A DNA stretch of 64,000 nucleotides from Methylorubrum extorquens (lineage in GTDB: Bacteria > Pseudomonadota > Alphaproteobacteria > Rhizobiales > Beijerinckiaceae), in NCBI RefSeq assembly GCF_024169925.1, contig NZ_JALJXF010000001.1, forward strand, positions 3,602,001 through 3,666,000. The letters run 5' to 3'. Under the pieces are notes generated by a model. That model was not told the origin of the DNA. It was given only the letters and a program-made list of their open reading frames with translations, and did not search any database. Positions 48,357-56,283 of the stretch are shown piece after piece; the stretch's first letter is position 1; each line of letters opens with the position of its first letter. The position numbers and the translations under genes are program-made.

Positions 48357-49429
48357 CGCGCACCGCCGGGCTTACGCGCCTCGATCAGGTGGAACGGCGT
48401 TTCGAGCGCGAGGCGGCGGACGGTGCAATCGACGAAGCCGAGAGCGGCCAGCGCCCCGGTATAGAGATCCGCCTCGCGGAAGAAGGGCTGGAACACGAGG
48501 TCGGCGGATTGGACGTAGCCGAGGGGGCGCTCGCGCAGGGCCATCGGCGCCCGCTCGTAGATCACGAGCCGTCCGCCCGGAGCGAGTGCGCGCCCGGCGC
48601 GTTCGAGCAGGGCTCGGGCCTCGTCGGCCGGCCAATCGTGCAGGACCGACTTGAAGGTCACGAGGTCGTGCCCCTCGGGTAGGGGATCGCGCCGCATGTC
48701 GCCAGCCTGGAACGTGACGCGGGCGCCTTCCGGCCGGTCCGCGAGGTTCTCGCGGCCGAGCGCGCAGACGACCGGCAGGTCGAACACCGTCGCGGTCAGG
48801 TTCGGGGCACGGCGGCAGGCCTGGGCGGCGAACTCGCCGCTATTGCCGCCGAGATCGAGCAGGCGCCGATGCCGGCCGGGCTCGATCCGGTCGAGGCCCG
48901 GCCCGGCCTCGTAGCGGGTCAGGCAGGTGGTGTAGGCGACCCAGCGCCGGGTGGCGTCGAGGTTGTCCGGCGTGATCTCGAAACAGCGGTCGTAGCGGAA
49001 CAGCTCGAAGGTGCGCGCGGCCGCCATGAAGGCCGGCAGGTCGGCGACGAAGGCGGGGAAGTGCCGGCGCAGATCCTCGGACGCGGCGGCGGCAAAGGCG
49101 AGCTTCGCCTCGATGAGGTCGCGGCAGGGCAGCACGGCGCGGAAGGCGTCGCTCAGTCCGATCCGGCCCGGTTCGGGCTCGGTCGCGATACCGGCGCCGA
49201 CCAGGAGACCGGTCAGGCACGCAAGTTGCGGCCGCTCGAGCCGAAACTCGTCGGCCAGCCCCGCCGTGGCGGTGTCCGCCCGGCGGGCGAGCCGGTCGAT
49301 CAACCCCGATGTGAAGGCAAAGCCGAGGGCGTGCGCGGCGGCCTCGCTTTCGAGGAAGCGGTCCACGCGCGGAAAGCCGGCGCCCGGCACCTCCGGCGCC
49401 GAGATCTCGCGCGCTCCCCCATCCGGCAT
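48353..49429 (-). CDS. SAM-dependent O-methyltransferase
   Basis: 358 residues; ATG 49,429. The architecture is that of the plant-type/antibiotic O-methyltransferase family: an N-terminal winged-helix dimerisation part (residues about 20-100, GLIDRLARRADTATAGLADEF, LTGLLVGAGI), then a Rossmann domain with LLDLGGNSGEFA (190-201), TVFDLPVV (214-221), a GDMRRDPLP block and FKSVLHDWPADEARALLE (259-276). His264-Asp265-Trp266 is the usual catalytic His region. A hydroxyl on a small aromatic or polyketide-like molecule is the usual substrate. There is no Shine-Dalgarno sequence just upstream; the start is coupled (TGATG) to a 35-codon open frame, so it may depend on it. It is the first large gene of the operon running to 43,452. 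Confidence 0.88.
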   Translation of the reverse strand: MPDGGAREISAPEVPGAGFPRVDRFLESEAAAHALGFAFTSGLIDRLARRADTATAGLADEFRLERPQLACLTGLLVGAGIATEPEPGRIGLSDAFRAVLPCRDLIEAKLAFAAAASEDLRRHFPAFVADLPAFMAAARTFELFRYDRCFEITPDNLDATRRWVAYTTCLTRYEAGPGLDRIEPGRHRRLLDLGGNSGEFAAQACRRAPNLTATVFDLPVVCALGRENLADRPEGARVTFQAGDMRRDPLPEGHDLVTFKSVLHDWPADEARALLERAGRALAPGGRLVIYERAPMALRERPLGYVQSADLVFQPFFREADLYTGALAALGFVDCTVRRLALETPFHLIEARKPGGAR

Positions 49430-49536
49430 CAGCGTGAAGCCAAGCTCAGGCTGCGGCGCGAGACCCGGTCAAACCTCCGGCATGAAGGAGGCCTTGAATT
49501 GAGACGCTGGATCAACGCATTTTTCTTCGTGGCCAT
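49429..49536 (-). CDS. Possible 35-residue leader/precursor peptide upstream of the methyltransferase
   Basis: ATG 49,536 to TGA 49,429-49,431, whose last base overlaps the methyltransferase ATG (TGATG). The predicted peptide starts MATKKNALIQRLN and is basic and Arg/Ser-rich toward the end. The ribosome binding site is weak. It could be a translated leader that couples to the methyltransferase, a ribosomally made precursor, or chance. A second overlapping frame (ATG 49,555 to TGA 49,469) encodes 28 residues beginning MECGGGNGHEEKC with two Cys. Neither has independent support. Confidence 0.25.
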   Translation of the reverse strand: MATKKNALIQRLNSRPPSCRRFDRVSRRSLSLASR

Positions 49537-49791
49537 TGCCGCCGCCACATTCCATTCGTGATCGAATCGCACAAACCGTGCAATAGCTCCTATCGCCCTG
49601 TGTGCCATAAATGCAAGGCGACTTGGTTTCGCTGGGTTCGCAAGGCGAGCCGTCGTTCAACGACGGCTTTATTCGTGCAATGTCTTGACGAGGACTTAGG
49701 CTTCGCGATCCAGCCTGGCATCGGCCCGGCGGTGATGTCGAGGAGCCCGAGGTAACACCGCGCGGTGATGCGCGCAGATGAGGGAGCAGTC
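49537..49791. promoter_or_regulatory. Divergent intergenic region with hairpin
   Basis: The region separates the minus-strand modifying operon from the plus-strand export operon. It contains a perfect 10-bp hairpin, AGCCGTCGTT-C-AACGACGGCT at 49,648-49,668, followed on the plus strand by TTTATT, which has the form of a terminator or attenuator of the DUF3467 operon leader. A GAGGGAG ribosome binding site at about 49,779-49,786 fixes GTG 49,792 as the likely start of the next gene. I see no strong consensus promoter. Confidence 0.45.
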
Positions 49792-50088
49792 GTGAGCGAG
49801 AGCAGCAAGCCCGGTGCCGCCGATCAGGTGCGTGCGATCGAATGGCGTGAAGACAGCATGTCGACACAGTTCGCCAACGTCGTGAACGTGCAGGGCACCC
49901 GCGAGCAGGTGGACCTGTTCTTCGGCACCAACCGGACCTGGAACCTCGCCGAGACCGAGAGCGTGGTGGTCGATCTCTCGAACCGCGTGATCCTCACGCC
50001 GCTCGCGGCCAAGCGCCTCCACTCCGTCCTCGGCGGCGTGCTGACCGAGTACGAGAACCGGCACGGGCGCCTCGACCTCGACGCCTGA
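49792..50088 (+). CDS. DUF3467 protein
   Basis: 98 residues from GTG 49,792, chosen because a GAGGGAG ribosome binding site lies 5-6 bases upstream; in-frame upstream starts at 49,765 and 49,768 lack one. The core is STQFANVVNVQGTREQVDLFFG, then VVVDLSNRVILTPLAAKRL and SVLGGVLTEYENRHGRLDL, which matches DUF3467, a small, soluble domain of unknown function. It is the first gene of an operon whose other members are membrane fusion proteins and a SecA-like ATPase, so it could be a chaperone or cytoplasmic adaptor for the exported substrate. That role is inferred from position. Confidence 0.8.
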   Translation: MSESSKPGAADQVRAIEWREDSMSTQFANVVNVQGTREQVDLFFGTNRTWNLAETESVVVDLSNRVILTPLAAKRLHSVLGGVLTEYENRHGRLDLDA

Positions 50089-50180
50089 CCATCCGCCTCA
50101 GCCGCCGCGCCGAACGGCGTGGCGGCGCGGCCCCTCTCCAGCAAGACCCTGCGCGCCGACAGTCAAGGAATCCGGGGGCC

Positions 50181-52082
50181 ATGAGCGAGCGTTTGGCGGC
50201 CGAGGGCTCGTCCGCGTCGGGTGTGTCCGCAGCGGGCCCGGCCGCGCGCCTGTCCCTACTGGAGCCGGCCCTGTGGCAGGTGCTCCGAACCTCCCAGACG
50301 CTTCAGGCGGCGGCGGAAGCGTGGCTCACGCTCCAAGCGCCGATGCTCGGCGCCCCGCGGGCCTGCGTCCTACTTCCGGGCACCTCGGTGGGGCTCGCCC
50401 CGCTCGCCGTGTTCCCGGCACAGTCCGAATGCGAAGCCGGCCTGCGCGAGACTGCCGAGGCCGCCTTGCGCGAGAACCGGCCGGTCGTGCAGGCGATGGC
50501 GGAGGCCGGGCCGCAGCCGGGCACCGCCCCGCAGGAATCGGGCGCGTGGGTCGCGCTTCCGCTGGTTCTGGACGATGCGTGCTTCGCCGTCACCGCCTTT
50601 GCCCTCGACAGCCTCGACAAGGACGAACTGCGCGCCGCGATCCGTCAGGTGCAGTGGGGTAGCGCGTGGCTCGTCGCCAAGCAGGCCGAGCTGATCGGGC
50701 GGGGCGAGCGCCGGACCCTGGCCCGCTCGCGCTCCGTCCTCGACCTGCTGGCCGGCGTGCTCGAACAATCCCGCTTCTCCGCCGCCTGCACCGCCGCGGT
50801 CACGGACCTCGCCATCGCCTTTTCCTGCCAGCGCGCGGCGATCGGCTTCGTGCGCCGCGGGAGCGCCCGGATCACGGCGATCTCGCACTCGGCGCAGTTC
50901 GGCCGCGAGATGAACCTCGTGCGCCGCCTCGGCGCCTGCATGAACGAGGCGATCGACCAGCGCAGCCTGATCCTGTTCCCGCCGCCCGAGAACGAGGCCA
51001 CCGTCACCACGGCACATGCCGACCTCGCCCGCCTTCAATATGGCGGCCGGGTGCTGACCGTGCCGATGCTCGTCGATGACCGCTTCGTCGGCGCCATCAC
51101 CCTGGAGCGGCCCGCCGACCAGCCGTTCAGCCTGGAGACGGTCGAGCAGGTGAGCGCCTGCGCCGCCGCCATCGGCCCCGTGCTGGAAGACAAGCGCCAG
51201 AACGACCGCTGGCTGGTGCTGAAGGCCACCGACGCGGTGATGAACGGCGCTCGGCTGGTCTTCGGCCCGAACCATACCGGACTCAAGCTCGGCCTCGCCG
51301 CAACGCTGGCCGTGGTCCTGGCGCTCTCGGTGATCAAGATCGATTACCGCGTGACCGCCGACGCCCGCGTCGAAGGCCTCGTGCGCCGCTCCGTCGTCGC
51401 CTCCTATGACGGTTATCTGAAAACCGCCGGGCACCGCGCCGGCGACACGGTGCGCAAGGGCGACCTGCTCGCCGCGCTGGAAGACCGCGATCTCGCCCTG
51501 GAGCGCCTACGCTGGGTCACCGAGCGCCAGCAGCGCACCTACGAATACGACAAGGCGCTCGCCACCCGGCAGCCCGCCACGATCAACGTCGTGAAGAGCC
51601 AGATCGATCAGGCCGACGCGCAGATCCGCCTGCTCGACGAGCAGATCGCCCGCTCGAAATTCACCGCGCCCTTCGACGGCCTGATCGTCTCCGGCGACCT
51701 CTCGCAATCCATCGGCGGCGCGATCAGCCGCGGACAGGTGCTGTTCGAGATCGCGCCGCTCGACAGCTACCGCGTCGTGCTCAGCGTGGACGAGCGCCTG
51801 ATCGCCGACCTGCGCGAGGGCCAGACCGGGCACGTGCTCGCCACCTCCCTGCCCGACCAGCCGCAAGTGCTGACGATCCAGACCATCACCCCCGTGGCCG
51901 AAGCCAAGAACGGCCGCAACCTGTTCCGGGTCGAGGGCCGGATCGCCGACGGCGCCACCCGGCTGCGGCCGGGGATGGAGGGCATCGCCAAGGTCGATGT
52001 CGACCGGCGGCTGCTCGCCTGGGTCTGGGCTCGACCGATCGTCGACTGGGTGCGCCTTGCCCTCTGGCACTGGTGGCCGTGA
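50181..52082 (+). CDS. GAF-domain HlyD-type membrane fusion protein
   Basis: 633 residues; ATG 50,181 with AAGGA about 12 bases upstream. Residues about 30-340 are cytoplasmic and contain one clear GAF-like domain (about 195-335, with FSCQRAAIGFVRRGSARITAISHS and VLTVPMLVDDRFVGAITLER) and possibly a degenerate first one (30-170). One membrane segment is near 368-386. Beyond it are the periplasmic HlyD parts: a lipoyl/barrel-sandwich half 1 (402-437, VEGLVRRSVVASYDGYLKT...GDTVRKGDLLAALED), a coiled-coil hairpin (440-492), half 2 (493-526, FTAPFDGLIVSGDLSQSIGGAISRG) and a beta-barrel. A GAF sensor fused to an adaptor suggests signal-gated export. It is followed after 11 bases by the next gene. 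Confidence 0.85.
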   Translation: MSERLAAEGSSASGVSAAGPAARLSLLEPALWQVLRTSQTLQAAAEAWLTLQAPMLGAPRACVLLPGTSVGLAPLAVFPAQSECEAGLRETAEAALRENRPVVQAMAEAGPQPGTAPQESGAWVALPLVLDDACFAVTAFALDSLDKDELRAAIRQVQWGSAWLVAKQAELIGRGERRTLARSRSVLDLLAGVLEQSRFSAACTAAVTDLAIAFSCQRAAIGFVRRGSARITAISHSAQFGREMNLVRRLGACMNEAIDQRSLILFPPPENEATVTTAHADLARLQYGGRVLTVPMLVDDRFVGAITLERPADQPFSLETVEQVSACAAAIGPVLEDKRQNDRWLVLKATDAVMNGARLVFGPNHTGLKLGLAATLAVVLALSVIKIDYRVTADARVEGLVRRSVVASYDGYLKTAGHRAGDTVRKGDLLAALEDRDLALERLRWVTERQQRTYEYDKALATRQPATINVVKSQIDQADAQIRLLDEQIARSKFTAPFDGLIVSGDLSQSIGGAISRGQVLFEIAPLDSYRVVLSVDERLIADLREGQTGHVLATSLPDQPQVLTIQTITPVAEAKNGRNLFRVEGRIADGATRLRPGMEGIAKVDVDRRLLAWVWARPIVDWVRLALWHWWP

Positions 52083-52093
52083 GGGGTTGAGGC

Positions 52094-54241
52094 ATGTCCC
52101 AGTCCCTGTTCAGCCAATCGTGGTACCGCGTCGCGTCTCTGCGCCCGCGCCTGCGCCGCCACGCCGAAATTCACCGGCAGAGCTTTCGCGGCGAGGTCTG
52201 GTACGTCCTTCAGGATCACCAGACCGGGCGCTTCCACCGCCTTTCGCCCGCTGCCAACCTGATCCTGTGCATGATGGACGGGCGCCGAACCCTGCAGGAG
52301 GTGTGGGAGGCGGCCGCGCGCCGCAACGAGGACGACCCGCCAACCCAGGACGACACGATCCGCCTGATCTCGCAGCTTCACGGCTCGGATCTGCTTCAGG
52401 GTGACCTGCCGCCCGATCTCGCCGAACTCGCCGAGCGCTCGGAATCGACCGCGCGCCGCACCCTGATCGCACGGGTGAAGAACCCGCTGGCCCTGCGCTT
52501 CCCCCTGTTCGACCCCGATCCGCTGCTCGACCGGCTCGCGCCGTACTTCCGGCCGCTCTTCTCGGTCTGGGGGCTCGCGGTCTGGCTCGCGGTGGTGATC
52601 TCCGGCCTCGTCGTGGCCGGCCTGCACGCGGGCGAGCTGACCGGCGACGTCGCGGGCCAGATGCTCTCGGCGCAGAACGTGGCGCTGATGATGTGCCTCT
52701 ACCCCGTCATCAAGGCGCTGCACGAGGCGGGGCACGCCTGTGCCGCCAAGGCCTGGGGCGGCGAGGTGCACGAGGTCGGCATCATGCTGCTCGTGCTGTT
52801 CCCGGCGCCCTACGTCGATGCCTCGACCTCCGCTGCCTTCCCCAGCAAGTGGCAGCGGATGATGGTGGCCGCCGCCGGCATCTTCGTCGAGCTGTTCCTG
52901 GCGGGCCTCGCCGCCATCGTCTGGGCCACGGCCGAGCCGGGCCTCGTGCGGGCGGCGGCCTTCAACGTCATGGTGATCGGCAGCGTCTCGACGCTGCTGT
53001 TCAACGGCAACCCGCTCCTGCGCTTCGACGGCTACTACATCTTCGCCGACTTGATCGAGATCCCGAATCTCGGTTCGCGGGCCAACCGCTACGTCTTCTA
53101 CCTGATCGAGCGCTACGCGCTGAAGATCGAGGGCGCGAAGAGTCCGGTGACCGCGGACGGCGAGCGGCCCTGGCTGTTCGTCTACGCGGTCGCCGCCTTC
53201 ATCTACCGCACCACCGTCTCGATCGCGATCGCGAGCTTCATCGCCACACAGTACTTCGTGTTCGGCGTGCTGCTGGCCGGGCTCGCGCTGTTCGGCACCG
53301 TGGTCTCGCCCCTGGTGAAGGGGCTCAAGTTCATCCTCACCGATCCGAAGCTGAACCGGCGCCGGAGTCGGGCTGTCACCCTCACCAGCGCCGCCACGGG
53401 TGCGGTGCTGGCCCTGCTGTTCGTGGTGCCCCTGCCCTACACGACGATGGCGCAGGGGGTCGTCTGGGCACCCGACGACACGCAGATCCGCACCCAGACC
53501 GACGGCATCCTGACTACGCTTCTGGTGGAGCCCGGCCGCGACGCGGGGGCCGGCGAGGCCCTGGCGACGCTCGAAGACCCGAGCCTCGACAGCCGCGTCG
53601 CAGTACTGGAGGCGCAGCTCGCCGAACTGCGCCTGCGCTACGACGCCGCCCGCCTCGGCGACCGGGTGCAGGCGCAGATCCTCCAGGAGCAGATCGCCAG
53701 CACCCAGGAAATCCTGCGGGTCTACCGCGAGCGGCAGGCCGGCCTCACCGTGCGGGCATCCCAGGCGGGCCGCCTGATCGTGCCGGGCGCCGTCGATCTG
53801 CCGGGGCGGTACCTGCGCCGGGGCGAGCGCATCGGCTACGTGCTCACCGCCGACGACCCCGTGGTGCGGGTGGTGGTGCCGCAGACGGATGTGGACCTGA
53901 TCCGCAGCCGGACGCAGGGCGTCGCGGCGCGGCTGGCGGAGAAGCCCGAGGAGGTGCGCATCGGCTCGATCCTGAGGGAGGTGCCGGGAGCGCAGCAGGA
54001 GATTCCGAGCCTCGCCCTCGCGACGCAGGGCGGCGGCACCATCGCCGTGGACGCCAGCAACCCGCAGAAGCCGGTGGCGCTCCAGAGCATCTTCGTCTTC
54101 GACGTGCAGCTCGCCGGCGGCATCCCCTTCAACGTGCTCGGCGAGCGGGTCTATATCCGGTTCGATCACGGGGCGGAGCCGGTCGCGTGGCGCGCGCTGC
54201 GCAGCCTGCGGCAGGTGTTCCTGAGTCAGTTCCGTGTCTGA
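52094..54241 (+). CDS. PqqD-like / M50 metalloprotease / HlyD fusion protein
   Basis: 715 residues; ATG 52,094 preceded by a GAGG site. Residues about 25-115 resemble PqqD (a peptide-binding chaperone fold): GEVWYVLQDHQTGRFHRLSPAANLILCMMDGRRTL and a terminal LISQLHGSDLLQGDLP. A hydrophobic segment (about 155-180) is followed by an M50-type integral membrane protease: H210-E-A-G-H214 (HExxH), and NGNPLLRFDGYY, whose Asp312 is the probable third zinc ligand. Several further membrane segments follow. From about residue 460 a HlyD-type periplasmic part begins (TDGILTTLLVEPGRDAGAGEALATLED, coiled coil, barrel). Such M50-HlyD fusions are annotated as site-2 protease or adaptor proteins. It could cleave or stage the exported giant protein. 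The stop overlaps the next GTG. Confidence 0.85.
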   Translation: MSQSLFSQSWYRVASLRPRLRRHAEIHRQSFRGEVWYVLQDHQTGRFHRLSPAANLILCMMDGRRTLQEVWEAAARRNEDDPPTQDDTIRLISQLHGSDLLQGDLPPDLAELAERSESTARRTLIARVKNPLALRFPLFDPDPLLDRLAPYFRPLFSVWGLAVWLAVVISGLVVAGLHAGELTGDVAGQMLSAQNVALMMCLYPVIKALHEAGHACAAKAWGGEVHEVGIMLLVLFPAPYVDASTSAAFPSKWQRMMVAAAGIFVELFLAGLAAIVWATAEPGLVRAAAFNVMVIGSVSTLLFNGNPLLRFDGYYIFADLIEIPNLGSRANRYVFYLIERYALKIEGAKSPVTADGERPWLFVYAVAAFIYRTTVSIAIASFIATQYFVFGVLLAGLALFGTVVSPLVKGLKFILTDPKLNRRRSRAVTLTSAATGAVLALLFVVPLPYTTMAQGVVWAPDDTQIRTQTDGILTTLLVEPGRDAGAGEALATLEDPSLDSRVAVLEAQLAELRLRYDAARLGDRVQAQILQEQIASTQEILRVYRERQAGLTVRASQAGRLIVPGAVDLPGRYLRRGERIGYVLTADDPVVRVVVPQTDVDLIRSRTQGVAARLAEKPEEVRIGSILREVPGAQQEIPSLALATQGGGTIAVDASNPQKPVALQSIFVFDVQLAGGIPFNVLGERVYIRFDHGAEPVAWRALRSLRQVFLSQFRV

Positions 54242-56270
54242 CCCCGTCTCCCTCTCGGCCGCTCCAGCGCCCGGGGCCGCCTACCGCGTGCCGCCGGCAC
54301 GCGCCTACTCCGAGCGCAAGCCGCTCAAGCCGAGCCGGCTCGATCAGGCCGCCGCACGGGTGATCGGCCGCGTGCGCGTCGGGCTCGCCGGCTGGGCCGC
54401 CCGGCGCTACGCGCGGATCGCCCGCGCCGCCCTGGCGCAGGCCGAGGACATCGCCGAGTTGTCCGAAGAGGCGCTGCAGTTCCGCATTCGGGCGATCACC
54501 GGGACCCTGCGCGCCCGAAAGACCTTTCGCGATGCCGACATCGCGGAGGCCTTCGCGCTGATCCGCGAGATGTCGGGGCGGGTGAAGGGGCAGCGCCATT
54601 ACGGCGTGCAGATGATGGGTGCCGCCGCCATGCTCGACGGGCGCGTCGCCCAGATGGCCACCGGCGAGGGCAAGACCCTCACGGCGACGCTGGCCGCAGG
54701 CGCGGCGGCGCTGGCCGGCCTTCCGGTCCACGTCGTCACGGTCAACGACTACCTCGCCGAGCGTGACGCCGAGGAGATGCGTCCGCTCTACGCCGCGCTG
54801 GGGCTCACCGTCGGCGTCATCAAGGAGAAGCAGGAGCAGTCGGAGCGGGCTCAGGCCTATGGCTGCCACATCACCTACTGCACGAACAAGGATCTGGCGT
54901 TCGACTACCTGCGTGACCGCATCGCGCTGGGCCAGCGCGCCAGCGACGTGCGCCTCAAGCTCGAGAGCCTGCACGCGAGCGCGAGCCGGCTCGCCCAGCT
55001 CCGCCTGCGCGGCCTGCACTTCGCCATCGTCGACGAGGCCGACAGCGTGCTGATCGACGAGGCGCGCACGCCGCTCATCATCTCGGCTCCGGCCGGCTCA
55101 CAATTCGGCACGGAGGTGCTCGCCCGCGCCATGGAGATCGCCGCGGCGTTGAAGAGCCCCGAGGATTACGGGATCGAAGCGGCCGAGCACCGGATCATCC
55201 TCACCGAGGCCGGCCGCGAGCGGATCACGGATCTTGCCACGAGCGACGGGCGCGGCGAGGCCTCGGCCTGGCGCGGGCGCGTCACCCGCGAGGGACTGGT
55301 GCGCCAGGCGCTCTCGGCCCTGCACCTGTTCCACCGCGACGAGCATTACATCCTGCGCGATGGGAAAGTGGTGATCGTCGATGCCAATACCGGCCGGGTG
55401 ATGCCGGACCGGAGCTGGAGCGACGGCCTGCACCAGATGGTCGAGCACAAGGAGGGCTGCGAACTCTCCGGCGCCCGCGCGACGCTGGCGCGCATGACCT
55501 ACCAGCGCTTCTTCCGCCGCTATCCCCGCCTCGCCGGTATGACCGGCACGACCCGCGGCGTCGCCGCCGAATTCTGGACCGTCTACCGCCTGCCGGTGGT
55601 GCGCATCCCGACGCACCGGCCGGTGCAGCGGCGCCACCTGCCCGACGAGGTGCTTCCCGACGAAACGGCGAAGTGGCGGCGGGTGACCGCGCGCATCGCC
55701 GAACTCCATGCAAAAGGCTGCCCCGTTCTCGTCGGCACCCGCTCGGTGGGGGCCTCTGCGCGGGCGAGCACGTATCTCACCGCAGCCGGACTGCCGCACA
55801 CGGTGCTCAGCGCCGCCCAGGACGGCCAGGAGGCCGCCATCGTGGCGCAGGCGGGGCAGCACGGCCGCATCACGGTCGCGACGAACATGGCCGGGCGCGG
55901 CACCGACATCAAGCTCGGCCCCGGCGTGGCCGAACGCGGCGGCCTGCACGTCATCATGGTCGAGCGCCAGGACGCGCAGCGCATCGACGACCAGCTCGCC
56001 GGCCGCAGCGGGCGCCAGGGCGAGCCGGGCTGTTTCCAGGCGATCCTCTCCCTCGACGATCCGCTGCTGGATGGCAGCGTCATCAGCCGTGGACTCGCCC
56101 GCCGCATCATGGCGTTGCTCGGCCCCGAGCGGGGCCGGGCCTTCGGCGCGCGCCTGCTGCGCCACGCGCAGGTGCGCACCGAGCGGCTGCACGGGCGCAT
56201 GCGCGCCGACCTGCTGCATTCCGACCAGATGCAGGACCGTATTCTGGCTTTTGCCGGCCATGCCGAGTGA
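54234..56270 (+). CDS. Short SecA-like protein translocase ATPase
   Basis: 678 residues; GTG 54,234 overlaps the upstream stop by 8 bases. All SecA motor motifs are present: MATGEGKT (141-148), VHVVTVNDYLAERDAEEM, YCTNKDLAFDYLRD, VDEADSVLIDEARTPLIIS (266-284), DANTGRVMPDR, RYPRLAGMTGT, ATNMAGRGTDIKLGPG and QLAGRSGRQGEPG with the arginine finger. The protein ends soon after this. The helical scaffold/wing region is curtailed and the C-terminal zinc-binding tail is missing (a housekeeping SecA is near 900 residues). This is an accessory SecA-type ATPase, not the housekeeping one. As the neighbour of adaptor and protease genes it may energise export of a dedicated substrate. The N-terminal 40 residues are Pro/Ala-rich. 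Confidence 0.9.
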   Translation: MSDPVSLSAAPAPGAAYRVPPARAYSERKPLKPSRLDQAAARVIGRVRVGLAGWAARRYARIARAALAQAEDIAELSEEALQFRIRAITGTLRARKTFRDADIAEAFALIREMSGRVKGQRHYGVQMMGAAAMLDGRVAQMATGEGKTLTATLAAGAAALAGLPVHVVTVNDYLAERDAEEMRPLYAALGLTVGVIKEKQEQSERAQAYGCHITYCTNKDLAFDYLRDRIALGQRASDVRLKLESLHASASRLAQLRLRGLHFAIVDEADSVLIDEARTPLIISAPAGSQFGTEVLARAMEIAAALKSPEDYGIEAAEHRIILTEAGRERITDLATSDGRGEASAWRGRVTREGLVRQALSALHLFHRDEHYILRDGKVVIVDANTGRVMPDRSWSDGLHQMVEHKEGCELSGARATLARMTYQRFFRRYPRLAGMTGTTRGVAAEFWTVYRLPVVRIPTHRPVQRRHLPDEVLPDETAKWRRVTARIAELHAKGCPVLVGTRSVGASARASTYLTAAGLPHTVLSAAQDGQEAAIVAQAGQHGRITVATNMAGRGTDIKLGPGVAERGGLHVIMVERQDAQRIDDQLAGRSGRQGEPGCFQAILSLDDPLLDGSVISRGLARRIMALLGPERGRAFGARLLRHAQVRTERLHGRMRADLLHSDQMQDRILAFAGHAE

Positions 56271-56283
56271 GGACTTTTCCGCG

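Noticed and set aside
45274-48363. 1,029-codon frame including the flavoprotein
   Set aside because: Its first 230 codons overlap the P-loop gene in another frame and look like shadow sequence; the FAD loop starts just after ATG 47,667.
49469-49867. 132-codon minus-strand frame across the divergent intergenic region
   Set aside because: It overlaps the DUF3467 start and contains no domain; only its last 28 codons are considered as a possible mini-ORF.
52693-54363. 556-codon plus-strand frame inside the M50 gene
   Set aside because: Out-of-phase shadow of the M50-HlyD gene, rich in Arg and Pro.
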